Both the position numbers and the translations under genes were made by a program. DNA of 64,000 nucleotides from Heterobasidion occidentale. Its lineage: Eukaryota; Basidiomycota; Agaricomycetes; Russulales; Bondarzewiaceae. The notes under the pieces were generated by a model. The model saw nothing but the letters and a program-made list of their open reading frames with translations. It was not told where the DNA came from and ran no database searches. The stretch's first letter is position 1. Every line of letters starts with the position of its first letter. Shown here one piece after another: positions 36,482 through 47,339 of this stretch. Where the stretch lies: positions 1,302,001-1,366,000 of the forward strand of contig JBCAQO010000002.1 of NCBI GenBank assembly GCA_039111635.1. Reading direction: 5' to 3'.

Positions 36482-37441
36482 CAGGGCAGCGCCGCGGTCG
36501 GCCTCGCGCTGTCTGTTTCTCTCACTCTCTCTCTAGTTTGCTCGTCCGCGCATCTCGTCCGTGCATTCCTGGGTCTTTCTTCCCCCTTTTCTTCTTTCTC
36601 ACCTCCCCCCTTTCTTTTTTAACTTCTTCACTGTTCATCTTGAGTCGATTCACGCTCCCCACCTCTTTCGTTGACCGTTTGTATACGTGACGATGCTGCT
36701 GCTTTTTTTTCATTTTTCATTCATTCTTCCTCATTCTCCGGCGGCCTGTTCGCGAACGTTCCAGGAGGGCAGCTGTACAGCTTGTGTGCGATGTTGTTAT
36801 TGAAAGAGAATGAAATGTGTGTGTGTGTTGCAGTGGTCACACGGGCTGGGCGGGCCCATCGATATATCGTCATCGCGGTGTACTTACTCGTCGAATCTCT
36901 AAATATACGAAGTTGGGAGAGGCGCAACGGCGAATGAATTGCGGGCTTGGTATATGGGGATAAGGGCGAGTTGCGCGTTGTCATGCAGGCGGTCGCGAAT
37001 CTTGCATCGTGATTGGCACATCTCGCACGCTGATCCTGGGCGCTGCTGCTGAGAGTGGCTCAGCTGTGGCGGGGACGGCTGGGGCACAGCAAGCACAGCC
37101 ATTGCGGGCTCGGCTGTGAGATCGGGCGGCGTCGAACACACGACGACAAGTCGTCATCAGGCTTCAAGGGGTGAGAAGGACCGGGAGGAGAAGGATGGCA
37201 TTGGCAAGGGTGCTGCGATTCTGGCGAATGGGGAGCGAAAAAAAACAAAGGGAGGGGGGATCACGTGTGGTGTTTGCGCGATGTCGCGTGCGATGGACGT
37301 CAATCGCGGACGCGGGCGTGCTCGCAAGTGCTCTCTCCTCCGTCAAATGCGCCAGTCCTAAGACGCCCTCCCCCGACCCACCTCTCTCCCCCCCACCCCC
37401 ATCTCCTCCGCGCCCCTACCCTCCCTCAACACACACACACA
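36482..37441. other. Spacer between GSK3 and MET30
   Basis: About 960 bases. The first 250 are T-rich and likely the GSK3 3' UTR; the last 100 before the next start codon are C/T-rich, like a fungal 5' leader. No gene recognised. Confidence 0.45.
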
Positions 37442-39896
37442 ATGGCCCTCGCATCCAGCTCGTCCTACGTCTGCGACACCCTGCCCGCAGCGCGCATCTC
37501 CGACCCGGCCTCCAAGTCCCGCTCGCCCTCGCCCGCGCCCACCAGCACCACCTTCGATGTCCCCACCCTCTCCGCGGACGACGCCTCCGCCAAGTGGGAC
37601 GACAAGCAGGAGCCCCAGGACGCCGACAGGGACACGGATGCCGCCTCGCGGTATCTGCAGCCCCCGAACCGCAAGCTCTGCATTAGGCATCAGCGCATGG
37701 CCGACGAGGGCATGAACTTGAAGCTGCAGCAGGTCCGTTTTTTGTGCTTTTGCCTTTTTCATATTTTTCTTTGCGAGACTCGTAGATAGACCGAGCACCT
37801 TCCGAACGACCCCGATGGCCGCGGTGGCCCGCATATATGCGCCCTTCCGTGGCCATATGCGCCGCCCACTGGATTCCGAGTGATTTGTAATAGCCAATGC
37901 TGACCCTTTCTTCCAGTCGCTGGACGCCCTGCCCGTGGAGGAGCGCGAGGCCGTCAATGCCGTCTGGTCAAACTTCTCCTCCTCGCCCCACCCCCGCCGC
38001 GAGCTCATCCTCCGCGGCATCCTCACCATGTGCTGCTTCTCCCAGCTCTCCCTCCTCACCGAGCAGCTCACCTTCCTCATCCGCATCGACCCCTTCACCG
38101 CCCTGCCGCGCGAGGTCTCGCTCAAGATCCTCGGCTATCTGGACGCCATCTCCCTCTGCCGCGCCGCGCAGGTCAGCCGCCGGTGGAAGGGCCTCGCGGA
38201 CGACGATATACTCTGGAGGGGTATTGCGAGCAGCACATCGGCCAGAAGTGCCGCAAGTGCGGCTGGGGCCTGCCAGTCCTCGAGCGCAGACGCACGCTGC
38301 ACGCGCACTCGGCGTCGCCCTCGCCGGGCCCCCGCTGCTGTTGGCCGCGCCGTCGAGCAGCAAACGAAAGCACGACGAGGGCCTCGGTGAGCAGCCGCAG
38401 CTGAAGCGCAGCGCTCGGAGCGTCGCGCGTGCTGGTCCCAGAGCCGCACCCCGGCGTACCATTAGTGCATGCGCCCTCACCGACGCCCAACCTCTTCGAT
38501 CTGCTCGATCGACAGCAGCAGTGTCCTTCCCCATCCGCATCCCCCCTCCACCGACAATCCTCAGAGATGATCACGCGTCCCTGGAAGTCCGTCTACAGCG
38601 AGCGCCTCACGATCGAGCGCAACTGGCGGCGCGGCCGCTGCTCCGTGCGCACGCTCAAGGGCCACACGGACGGGATCATGTGCCTGCAGTTCAGCGAGAC
38701 GCTCACGCACCCGTCCTTCCCGATCCTCATCACGGGCTCGTACGACCGCACCGCGCGCGTCTGGAACCTCGAGAGCGGCGCGGAGGTGCGCTGCCTGCGC
38801 GGGCACACGCGCGCGGTGCGCGCGCTGCAGTTCGACGAGGCGAAGCTCATCACGGGCAGCATGGACAGCACGCTGCGCGTCTGGAACTGGCGCACGGGCA
38901 CGTGCATCCGCACGCTCGCGGGCCACACCGCGGGCGTCGTGTGCCTCCACTTCGACTCGAACGTGCTCGCGTCCGGCTCGGTCGACGCGACGGTCAAGGT
39001 CTGGAACTTCCGCAACGGCGAGTGCTTCACGCTCCGCGGGCACCGCGACTGGGTCAACGCCGTGCAGCTGTGGGACGCGCAGCCGCGCTCGGGGTCCGCG
39101 TCCGCCGGCGCGTCGTCGTGCGTGCCCGCGTTCGACCGCGCGCGCTCGCCGCCGCCCCTGTCATCGTCGTCGACGGCGCACGCGAGCCACATCGACCCCG
39201 GCAAGATGCTGTTCTCCGCGTCGGACGACGGCACGATCCGCCTGTGGGACCTCGCGCTGCGGACGTGCGTGCGCCAGTTCACGGGCCACATGGGCCAGGT
39301 GCAAGCATGAAGCTCCTGCTCGACGACCGGTGTGGCGAGGGCGACGACGATGACGCGCCGCGCGCGCTCCCGCCGAACCATCCTGGATTTGATGCCATCG
39401 CGCCGACGCTGTCTGCCAACATCACTGGGATGGGAGCGAAGGCAGGAGCGGACCGCGACGGAGCGGAGCCGGAGGCCCCCGCGCCGCCGCCGCCGCCGCC
39501 GAAGCCGCGGGCGCAGCCGGTGCTGGTGTCGGGGAGCCTGGACAACACGATCAAGCTGTGGGACATCGAGACGGGCAAGGCGGTGCGGACGCTGTTCGGG
39601 CACATCGAGGGCGTGTGGGCGGTGCGAGCGACAAGATGCGGCTCGTGAGCGGGAGCCACGACCGCACGATCAAGGTGCGTCGGCCGCGCCGGCCGGGCTT
39701 TGTGTGTGCGAGGCGCTGACTGCTGTTTTTTTTTTTTTTACGGGGTTGTTTGTAGGTGTGGAGTCGGGACGAGAGCCGGTGCATGACGACGCTCGTGGGC
39801 CATACGGGCGCGGTGACGTGTCTCGCGCTCGGCGAGGACAAGATCGTGTCGGGCAGCGACGACGGGGACATCCGCGTCTGGTCTTTTTGCGGCTGA
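37442..39896 (+). CDS. MET30: F-box/WD40 protein, MET30/SconB type (SCF ubiquitin ligase substrate receptor)
   Basis: Substrate receptor of an SCF E3 ligase; in yeast and Aspergillus this family controls sulfur-assimilation regulators. The Ser/Pro-rich leader is followed by [20 protein letters not shown] and [20 protein letters not shown], specific to this family. The F-box is [20 protein letters not shown] plus [18 protein letters not shown]. The block [20 protein letters not shown] follows. Seven WD40 repeats come next, each with a GH...WD-like pattern ([63 protein letters not shown]), with an acidic and Pro-rich insert between the fifth and sixth. It ends IRVWSFCG at 39896. Four places need one extra base to hold this reading: 38224-38225, 38329-38333, 39303-39304 and 39624. 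A 55-base intron starting GTGAGC near 38387 is also needed. Confidence 0.9.
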
Positions 39897-40000
39897 CCTG
39901 AGGGCGGTCGCCCGTCGCATCATTCCACGTTCCTCATCTCTCACATCTGTCTGCCACCACCACCACCACCACCACCTACTTACCTTATCCTCTGCTCTAG

Positions 40001-40044
<44 letters not shown>

Positions 40045-40572
40045 TTTTTTGTTTTTTTGGTTGTTTGCGCCCTTTTAGTTCAATTGTGAAATCACGTCTC
40101 CCGCGCGCTCAGGCTCAGATCCAGAAACGCAGTAATACATAGACCGATCATATATATCACCGAATATCCCACGTGCCCGTCTATGGATACACACAAGCAC
40201 TAGTATAGTGAAAACGGTCGACCAAGAAGAAGGGAAAGACGCAGGTATAGCAGTAGATAAATAATAGAGAGATAGATCAACCAATCGATGGTAGGCGTGC
40301 ACGTAAGCGGTACATCTTGGGGCGCGTGAGGAGAGCCCGACGGCCCCTCGAGGGGGTTATTACAACAGGCGCGGGGAGACGCGAGGGGAGAGTCAAGAAG
40401 GGATGCCTGGTGGCGGTGGGTGGGTGGGTGGTGCGATTAAGAGAGACGAGTGGTATGTGGTCAAAGCAACGATGCGGTATATACAAGGCGCGAGTCGAGG
40501 GGCCAGAACGTCGGGAAGCAAGATGTGGGGGGGAGGGGAAGCGAGGCCGGGCGATCTCGTGCGCTCGATGCG
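39897..40572. other. Spacer between converging MET30 and RasGEF genes
   Basis: About 680 bases between two stop codons. It holds the microsatellites and presumably both 3' UTRs. No gene recognised. Confidence 0.5.
39953..40041. repeat. Microsatellites (CCA)n and (CT)n
   Basis: A CCA/CAC run at about 39953-39976 is followed by a CT run of some 17 units ending at 40041, then a T-rich stretch. Both lie just past the MET30 stop codon, in its likely 3' UTR. Confidence 0.9.
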
Positions 40573-43500
40573 TTACACTCGGCCGCGGGGCGGACCGGGC
40601 GAGAAGAGATCTCTGGAGGGCGGTCGCGACGAGGATGCGGAGGACGAGGACGCACCCCTCGCGGGCGCCGGGCCGGTGGTGAACCCGAGCGCCCTGAGCT
40701 CGGGGAGGCGCTGCTCGTGCATGACGCGCTCCTGCTTTGCGAGCGCGGCGCTGCGGGCATTGAACGCGTCCTCGGTGCTCTGGTCGTCCGGAATCGACTT
40801 GAGCTGCCGCTGGAGGTAGTCGAGCGGGCCCGCGCCGCGGTGCGCGGTGAGGTCGGGCGGCTTGTGGCGCAGCACCTCGCGGACGTGCTGGATGAGCTTC
40901 GTGATCCGCACGAAGTTGATGAGCGCGTGCTCGTCGACCTCGACCGCGGGCGGGTACGAGCGGAAGACGGAGTTGAAGTCGCGCAGGTGGACGGCTGGGC
41001 ACGGGCATGGGCATGAGCACGGAGGGAATGGGGGGGTGGAGGAGAGAGGCCGTGTTGGTCAGTGCGCGCCGACGGGGATAGCTGCAGTGCCTGACGCACC
41101 TAACCACGGAACACAGGGCGCGTCCGACGCGCGAAGGGCTTCTCTGTACGCGCGGTGGTTGCGCTCCGGTTCCAGGAGGCCGTCCAGCCGCTGCAGCACG
41201 CGCTTCTCCTGCTTGTTGAGCGAGTTGTCGTGCGTGATGACCAGCGCGGTGATGCTTGACGACTGCAGCGCGTTCACGATCGCCGACATGGACGAGAAGT
41301 TGCGCAGCTTCCGACATTCCTAAGCGCGATCCAGGGCCCGGTGAGCACTCGCGGGGTCTCCCATCACGACGGCATCACGGCGTCGCATCAAAAAAGAAAA
41401 AGGGGCGCGCACCTCGGCGGTGTTCACGAAGAACTTGAAGACCTCGCTCCGCGACTGCACCTCGTCCGAGCGCAGGACCGACTTCTTCACCCAGTTCACG
41501 ATCCGGTTGTTCGTCTTGCGCGCGGCGTCGATGTGCCGCGTCCCCGCGATCTGCTGCAGATGGACCACGCAGTCCGTCTGCGTGATCCTGCTGTACAGGT
41601 CGCCCTCGATCAGCGTGAACGCGATGGCGAGATCTGTAGGGACGAGGTCCGAAGCCTTGGACACTGGCCTCCGATCGCTGGTCGTACCGGACGGAGACCG
41701 GAGAGGCGGGCTTTGAAGTGCCCTCTCGAGCTTCCGCCGCTGACGGAACGAAGTAGGTAGATGAATGAGCGACGCCGCCGTATATACCGCAATGAACGAG
41801 ATGGTACCTCACCACACCCGCGACGATCTCGCGCGCCGCCGTCTCCATGGTCTGCGAGCTCTTGATCGAGGCCGCAAAGTCGTGTATTCGCTGGAGAAGC
41901 CCGGCGTTCATGTCCCCCTGCTCCATCTTGAGCCACGTCTGCATCAGAAGGAGGATCCTGCAAAACGCGTCAGGACACACGCTCGAGCCGCCAAACGCCC
42001 ACGAAAGACTCACGAGTAGCGCGTCGACACGCGATGCTCGGTCGTGATCACCGTCATCCTGTCCATGTCGTCGAACCGCTGCTGCAGGATATTGAACACC
42101 TCCTCGCTCGTCGTGAACGCGCGGTAGCTTGTCAGGAACGCAGACTGGTACTCCACCTGGCCCTTCCCCGTGTCCGCGAGCAGCTGCCCGACCAGCCCCT
42201 CCAGCGTCCCCGCGTCCACGCAGCCCTCCGCGTTCCGGCGCACGATGGCCTGCGGATCCGTCACCGCGCGGTCCAGCATCGCGGCAAAGTCCGAGATGAC
42301 GAACGACGGGTCCCCGCTCATGCTCGACGCGCGGCTCGCCACCGAGTGGAGGGGCGAGAACTCCAGGCGCGCCGAGGACGTATCGGAGAACGACGGCAGC
42401 GAGACCACGCAGCTGTCTCTCCGCCGTCATTGCTGCTGCGCGCGCCATCCTGCAACAGACCGTCGGCAGACGCGGCCGTGCTGGGCACAGAACGAACCGA
42501 CGCGGGCGAAGGTGGTGGTTTGAAGAGCAGGGAGGGTGGGGACGCGCTGATGGGGGCGGACAGGATACCGCTCGTGCGGCGGATGTGGCTGGCGGACATG
42601 GGTGAGAGATAGGAGGGGACGGATTGCGGACTGCCGATGACAGGTTCTCCATGGGCAATATCGCTTCGGGGGTGTACGGCGACAAGCTGGCTCGCGTGCG
42701 CTTCACGTCGATGGCCTGTGGTCTGGTATGGATAGACCGGACAAAGGGGGCATGTCGCCGGAGGAGCTGCTGGCGGTGGACAACGAGGGCTGGATGTGTG
42801 CGGCGCAGAGATATGGGAAGTGACGCTCTGGGTATCGGAAGGGGTGATGTAACTTCCAAACGTAGAACGGAATTTTGAGTTCATAGCGAAAAGAGTACGA
42901 GAACGAGAGACACCTATGCCGGGCGACCTATCGGGCAGCATACTTTTCATGGCCACGCGCACCTCAAACATCGTCGGCCGCTCCTCCGGCGCCTTCTTCC
43001 AACAGCGCAGCATGAGCTCCCACAGCGCGTCCGTCAAGCCGCGCGCGGCAGCGCTAGCGCCCGGGCGCTCGGGCAGCTTCCCGCGGACGATGTCGAGGAT
43101 GACGCTCGCGTCGCGCGAGTGGTTGCTGTACGGCGGGGCGCTGGTCAGGAGCTCGAGGCAGAGCATGCCGAATGACCAGACGTCCGCGGGCTTGGACGGC
43201 GCGAAGGGCTCTGGCTCGATCATCTCGGGCGCGAGCCAGCGGTAGTTTCCCGCGGTCGTCGTCTGCGGTCCGGGATTGGCCTGATCCGCAGTGAGGCGCG
43301 ACAGGGCATGGGAATCGGGGAGACGCGCACCTCTTCGATGACCTGGGAGAGGCCAAAGTCGCAGATACACGCTTTTCCGGTGTCGGAAATCAGAATGTTC
43401 ATCTGGAAAGCGGGCGCATCAGCACGCTGCGCAGGTGGCGAAGGGCGCATATCAGGACTCACGCCACGCAGGTCTCCGTGGACGACCTTGTTGGAATGGA

Positions 43501-45082
43501 GGTACTCTAGGCCTGATCGGAGGCGACGTCAGCTCGATGCTCATCACGGCCGATAAAATTGGAACGCGCCTGAGGCGACTTCGCTCAGAAGCCGAACGCG
43601 GTCTACTTCGGGGTGGTTCTGCACGTAGGTGATGGCGTTGCCGTTGTCCATCCATGGGCTGACCTGAAAGCGATGTGAGGGGCTGCAAACAACGGGGTCA
43701 CGGCGATGCTTCCGACGTACCGAGTAGACGTAGTCGCCGATGAATGCGATGCCGTACAGTCGAAGGACGTTGGGGTGCTGGAGGAACCGCCAAATCTCCA
43801 CTTGCTTCTGAAACCGCTGAGACCCACAGATGTCAAGCACAGCATCGACACGCAGTGATGAGAGCCTACCAGCTGCGCTGCGGGGGATTGATTCATCAGC
43901 CGTGGGAATCCTAGGGCGACCTACAGGGCGTTGATAGCTTAGCGAGAGCTGGTGGTCCGCAGCGCGATCGGGACTCACCACGTCCTCTCCCAACCACTGC
44001 CCGATGAAGATGTCGTTGAAAGAGCCCATGGCCACGGCGTGCTCGCTCGTCTTTGTCACTTGCCCGGTCACTGTCGATCGCCCAACGGTCAGATAGAAAT
44101 TGCGGTCGAAAACAAACACCCACAGTCTGCCATTACGGGGAGTGACAGGAGCGGCTGCAGCTCCCTCAATCCTTGTCGAAGCTGGTTTTCTTGAGGCATC
44201 TCCAGCGTGGGATCTTGGAGTTCCTGTGGGCGGATCAACGTTGGGACTGAGACCGGGCGCCAGTTGTACGCACCTGCTGGATGACACGTATGACGGACTG
44301 GACGTCCTCTGGGCCGGCGTTGCTGAGGCCTTCCTTGAGGGTGTTCATATCTTGGAGCAGCTTGTGCATCATTTCGCGGAGTTCGAGGTGATCGCGTTCG
44401 CGGATGGCTGCCAGAGACTCCCTTCGGCGGCTGGCATCAAGATGCAGGGCGACCTGACGAGCGCGCGCGGCGGGGATCTATGAGAACGCGAGAAGGATTG
44501 TGATTCGGGAGGAAGGGGGCATACGTTGAACTGGCGCAGGCAGGTCTCGAGCTCGCGATACGAGGCGTCGATGCCCTGCTTTATATCTGTCTGGTGTACG
44601 AAGGACTTTACTTTGTTGTGCGGCCCACGCCTGCACGCGGGAGCGGATGCGAGATATGACGCTGGGAGGAGGGATAAGCGGGATCGGCATGTGCTGGAAA
44701 GGAACGGAAAAAGGGGCAAGGGACGGGGGACGCACGCCTCTACGTCGTCGACTGCGCGGAGGGCCGGTGTGCCCTCAAGGCCGACGGCGTTCTCCTGGAG
44801 GGCGAGGAGGAGGGTGACGCATCTGTTGCTGAGGTCCAAGCATTGTTGCTGTGTGCGTGGGTGAGTGGAGAGGACGCGGAGGCTGGCTAGGGAGCGGGCG
44901 GGGGCTCACGCGGTATACTTTCACGTTCTCGACGGAAGCGTAGAGCGTGCGGACTATCGCGAGACATGCTGTCAATCGGCTGCCCAGGGGCGGGTCAACG
45001 CACAGAGCGGGCACTGACCGAGGTGGATGCCGTGCTGGAGCTGTTGCGCGCTGGAGAGGGCAGCGAGGTCCTGAAAGCTCAT
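40573..45082 (-). CDS. Four-helix bundle - protein kinase - RasGEF fusion protein
   Basis: Large multi-exon signalling protein of over 1000 residues. The start at 45082 gives MSFQDLAALSSAQQLQHGIH, then QQCLDLSNRCVTLLLALQEN and FVHQTDIKQGIDASYRELET, an all-helical region like the N-terminal bundle of MLKL-type or HeLo-like proteins. The middle is a TKL-like kinase: RFLQHPNVLRLYGIAF, VVHGDLRG (HGD in place of HRD), NILISDTGKACICDFGLSQV, YRWLAPEMIEPEPFAPSKPA, DVWSFGMLCLELLTSAPPYS. The N-lobe lysine was not located with certainty. The C-terminal part is RasGEF_N (SAFLTSYRAFTTSEEVFNIL) and RasGEF catalytic domain (TDLAIAFTLIEGDLYSRITQ, NNRIVNWVKKSVL, RKLRNFSSMSAIVNALQSSS, LDGLLEPERNHRAYREALR, PAVEVDEHALINFVR). 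It should activate a Ras GTPase at a membrane. Ends at 40573. The join between kinase and RasGEF_N rests on a shared open frame and short introns. Confidence 0.85.
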
Positions 45083-45417
45083 GGGCCTCAGAGGTCGTGC
45101 GTAGATGCTTGCGCTTGGGGGAGAGGAGGGCAGAGAGGTGTTGCGGCATATGCGCGCTGGATGCGGAGGGCTATATGGGCGTTAGTGGGTTCCTGGTCAC
45201 CTCGTTCCTGGTACTCGCAAGATAACGCCCTCGGCGCCGCCAGTCTCGCTCCCCACAATCCTGGCCTGCTGCCACCCGACGTCTTGCGCTAGCCATGCTG
45301 TGTGCACCACTGGCACGGTCCGTCCTATCATTTATTTGCATTTCCTGCGAGGGCGCTTCTGGAGAACCACCGCCCACCCCGCATATCATAGCTCGCCGGT
45401 CCGGCGAATAGAGACTG

Positions 45418-45513
45418 GGTAGCGTGGCCGAGTTGGTCTAAGGCGTTGGATTTAAGTCATTCTTGATTCCCAATGGGCGCAAGTCCGCGCGAGTTCGAAC
45501 CTCGCCGCTACCA
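45418..45513 (+). tRNA. tRNA-Leu (anticodon TAA), with short intron
   Basis: Acceptor stem GGTAGCG pairs with CGCTACC, followed by the discriminator A. D-arm GGCCGAGTTGGTCTAAGGC, T-arm GCGAGTTCGAACCTCGC and a long variable arm (GGGC...GTCC) are those of a leucine tRNA. The anticodon loop reads TTTAAG, giving TAA. At 96 bases it is about a dozen longer than yeast tRNA-Leu, and the extra bases fall just after the anticodon, where tRNA introns lie; the exact intron ends are not fixed. A TTTTT terminator follows at about 45521. Confidence 0.9.
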
Positions 45514-45717
45514 GGTGTGCCTTTTTGCTTGCTCCGTCGTATCCTTCATAGTTGACTTGAATGTTTTTTTGCACTTTCACTGGAGGCACAATGGAGCCTC
45601 TCTGCCCAGCCTACCATGCTGTGGTGTTCTTGTTTCAGGCATGTAACACTCACTGCCTACCTAAAGCTGCTATAAACACCATCGTCATGTGATCACTGTT
45701 CAAGTCATACTCGGAGA

Positions 45718-45792
45718 GGCATCATAGCCAAGTGGTTATGGCGACAGATTAGAATCTCTGTTTGAGCGCAGGTTCAAATTCTGCTGGTGTCG
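45718..45792 (+). tRNA. tRNA-Ser-like sequence (AGA), without long variable arm; possible pseudogene
   Basis: Acceptor GGCATCA pairs with TGGTGTC using two wobble pairs. A D-arm (AGCCAAGTGGTTATGGC) and T-arm (GCAGGTTCAAATTCTGC) are present, so both Pol III promoter boxes look usable, and T-runs follow. The loop TTAGAA gives anticodon AGA, and the overall sequence resembles fungal tRNA-Ser(AGA). However, the long variable arm of serine tRNAs is reduced to about five bases and the anticodon stem closes poorly. It may be a tRNA pseudogene or an altered tRNA. Confidence 0.55.
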
Positions 45793-46620
45793 ATGCATTT
45801 AATTTTTACTTACATTGAGAACGTGAAAGTAAGTCGAAAGCTGTTCCCCTGCTTAACCGGGATTTACTTTGACTATGCAAGATATATTGGGCATGTGCAC
45901 AATCTCGGGCATAACACTGGCATAACACGAGCATCATATTCCGCAGTAAACAGGATTATTGACAGCATGACTTGTGATTGATGACCATCATTTCACCGAC
46001 AGAGCATATCTCAGGACGGCCGTCCGAGTCATTGATGAGCACAGGACAAGGCTGATTGTGCGGTCACGAAATCATGTCCTGGTCCATGGCCAACCTCAAA
46101 CACAAGATACCATGGAGTGGCCAGTGACGGTTCGGGAGTATCGATTTATGCAGAGCCACGGAGACCCACATCTGCACCTCCATACAGGACTGCGGCGCTG
46201 CGGCCGGCTCAAGGAGGCTGTGTGCTACTTTGCCTGAAGAGATCGGGTCCAGATGCCTTCTGTGTGGTCATGAAACAGCACGTCAAGATGAACCCCGGAA
46301 TAGGCGACGGACGGAGCTCGCGCATCTCTAATCGCGCATCTACGGTGATCAGAATCGACCGAAAACCCCCGAAAAACGACTTCCACGGTCAGTTGTCGAG
46401 GCGCGCTTCCCTTCGTCGGGTACGAAGACTCCACGCACAGCGTTCATGATAGATGAGAGGTGTGATTCATTATCTGACTGCGTAGCCTAGACATGCAGTG
46501 TAAGCAACTCGACGCTACCGACCTTCCAAGACACGTCACCGATAACGGAGCTCGACGGACGGTTCACGGTGTCCGTCCGGAGGAACAGGCAGCTCGTCTG
46601 AGGAAGACGGGCACGGGAGA

Positions 46621-47011
46621 TCAATCGTCCTCGTGTAGTTCCTTCCACGCCTGTTCTTTCTTGGCTTGCCGGACCTTTGCGTCTTCGCGGTTTTTCGAGG
46701 CACGGGCCATGGTCTCCAGCCCGTCGTTAGCGAAGCGGCACGTTGCGCGAAAAAAAAAGAGGGGGGGGTAGGACCGCGAGGCGCCGCTCACCTCTTTGTG
46801 CAGGCAGGAGTTCAGCTGGTTCTTTGCGGTGTTGCAGCCGCCCGTCCACTTTGTCCAGAAGTTCGCATGGCACGCCTCGAGGGCCTGGAAGAACTCCCTG
46901 CACGCTGGGAAACGCAGAGGGAAAAAACGAGGGGCGTCAGTGGGAAAGGTCGAGTCTGCGTGTCCGGCGAAAAGCCCAACCGATGTGTCTCTCGGATGCC
47001 TGTGGGTGCAT
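46621..47011 (-). CDS. CMC2: COX assembly mitochondrial protein 2 (CMC2-like, twin CX9C)
   Basis: Small intermembrane-space protein of the twin-CX9C family involved in cytochrome c oxidase assembly. Exon 1 gives MHPQASERHI. Exon 2 gives CREFFQALEAC and, after ANFWTKWTGG, CNTAKNQLNSC, which are two exact CX9C motifs. After an intron starting GTGAGC, exon 3 gives the charged tail ASKNREDAKVRQAKKEQAWK ending in acidic residues at 46621. About 75-80 residues, the usual size for CMC2. Divergent from the transketolase gene with about 330 bases between start codons. Confidence 0.88.
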
Positions 47012-47281
47012 GGGGCTGAAGGGTCGGCAGACCGGAGGGAATACGAGGCACCCGGGCCCACGCTCGGTGTGGATAGCTGAGGGGGTCGCTGGATGACGAG
47101 GACGAGGACGGAAGAGGAAGGACGTTCCCGCGGGTGCAGTCAGCAGCAGCGGGCAGTGGCGATGATCGCGCTTAGATAACCCGAGAATGTGGTTACGAGG
47201 CGGCGTTGACCCCAACGCTTGCTTGCAATCCCGGACCGACCGCGCATTTTACGATCCCCAATTCCACCCGCCTCCTCCACC

Positions 47282-47287
47282 TATAAA
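47282..47287 (+). promoter_or_regulatory. TATA box of the transketolase gene
   Basis: TATAAA lies 58 bases upstream of the start codon, followed by a C/T-rich leader. This fits a strongly expressed carbon-metabolism gene. Confidence 0.6.
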
Positions 47288-47339
47288 TTCCGGCTTCTCC
47301 TTCGCGCACACACCCTCTCCCCCGCCCGTCTCACCGTCA

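Larger units (their letters stand above)
45083..46620. other. Spacer holding the two tRNA-type sequences
   Basis: About 1.5 kb between the RasGEF gene start and the CMC2 stop. Apart from the tRNA-Leu gene and the tRNA-like sequence no gene was recognised; 45800-46600 looks like plain spacer. Confidence 0.45.
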
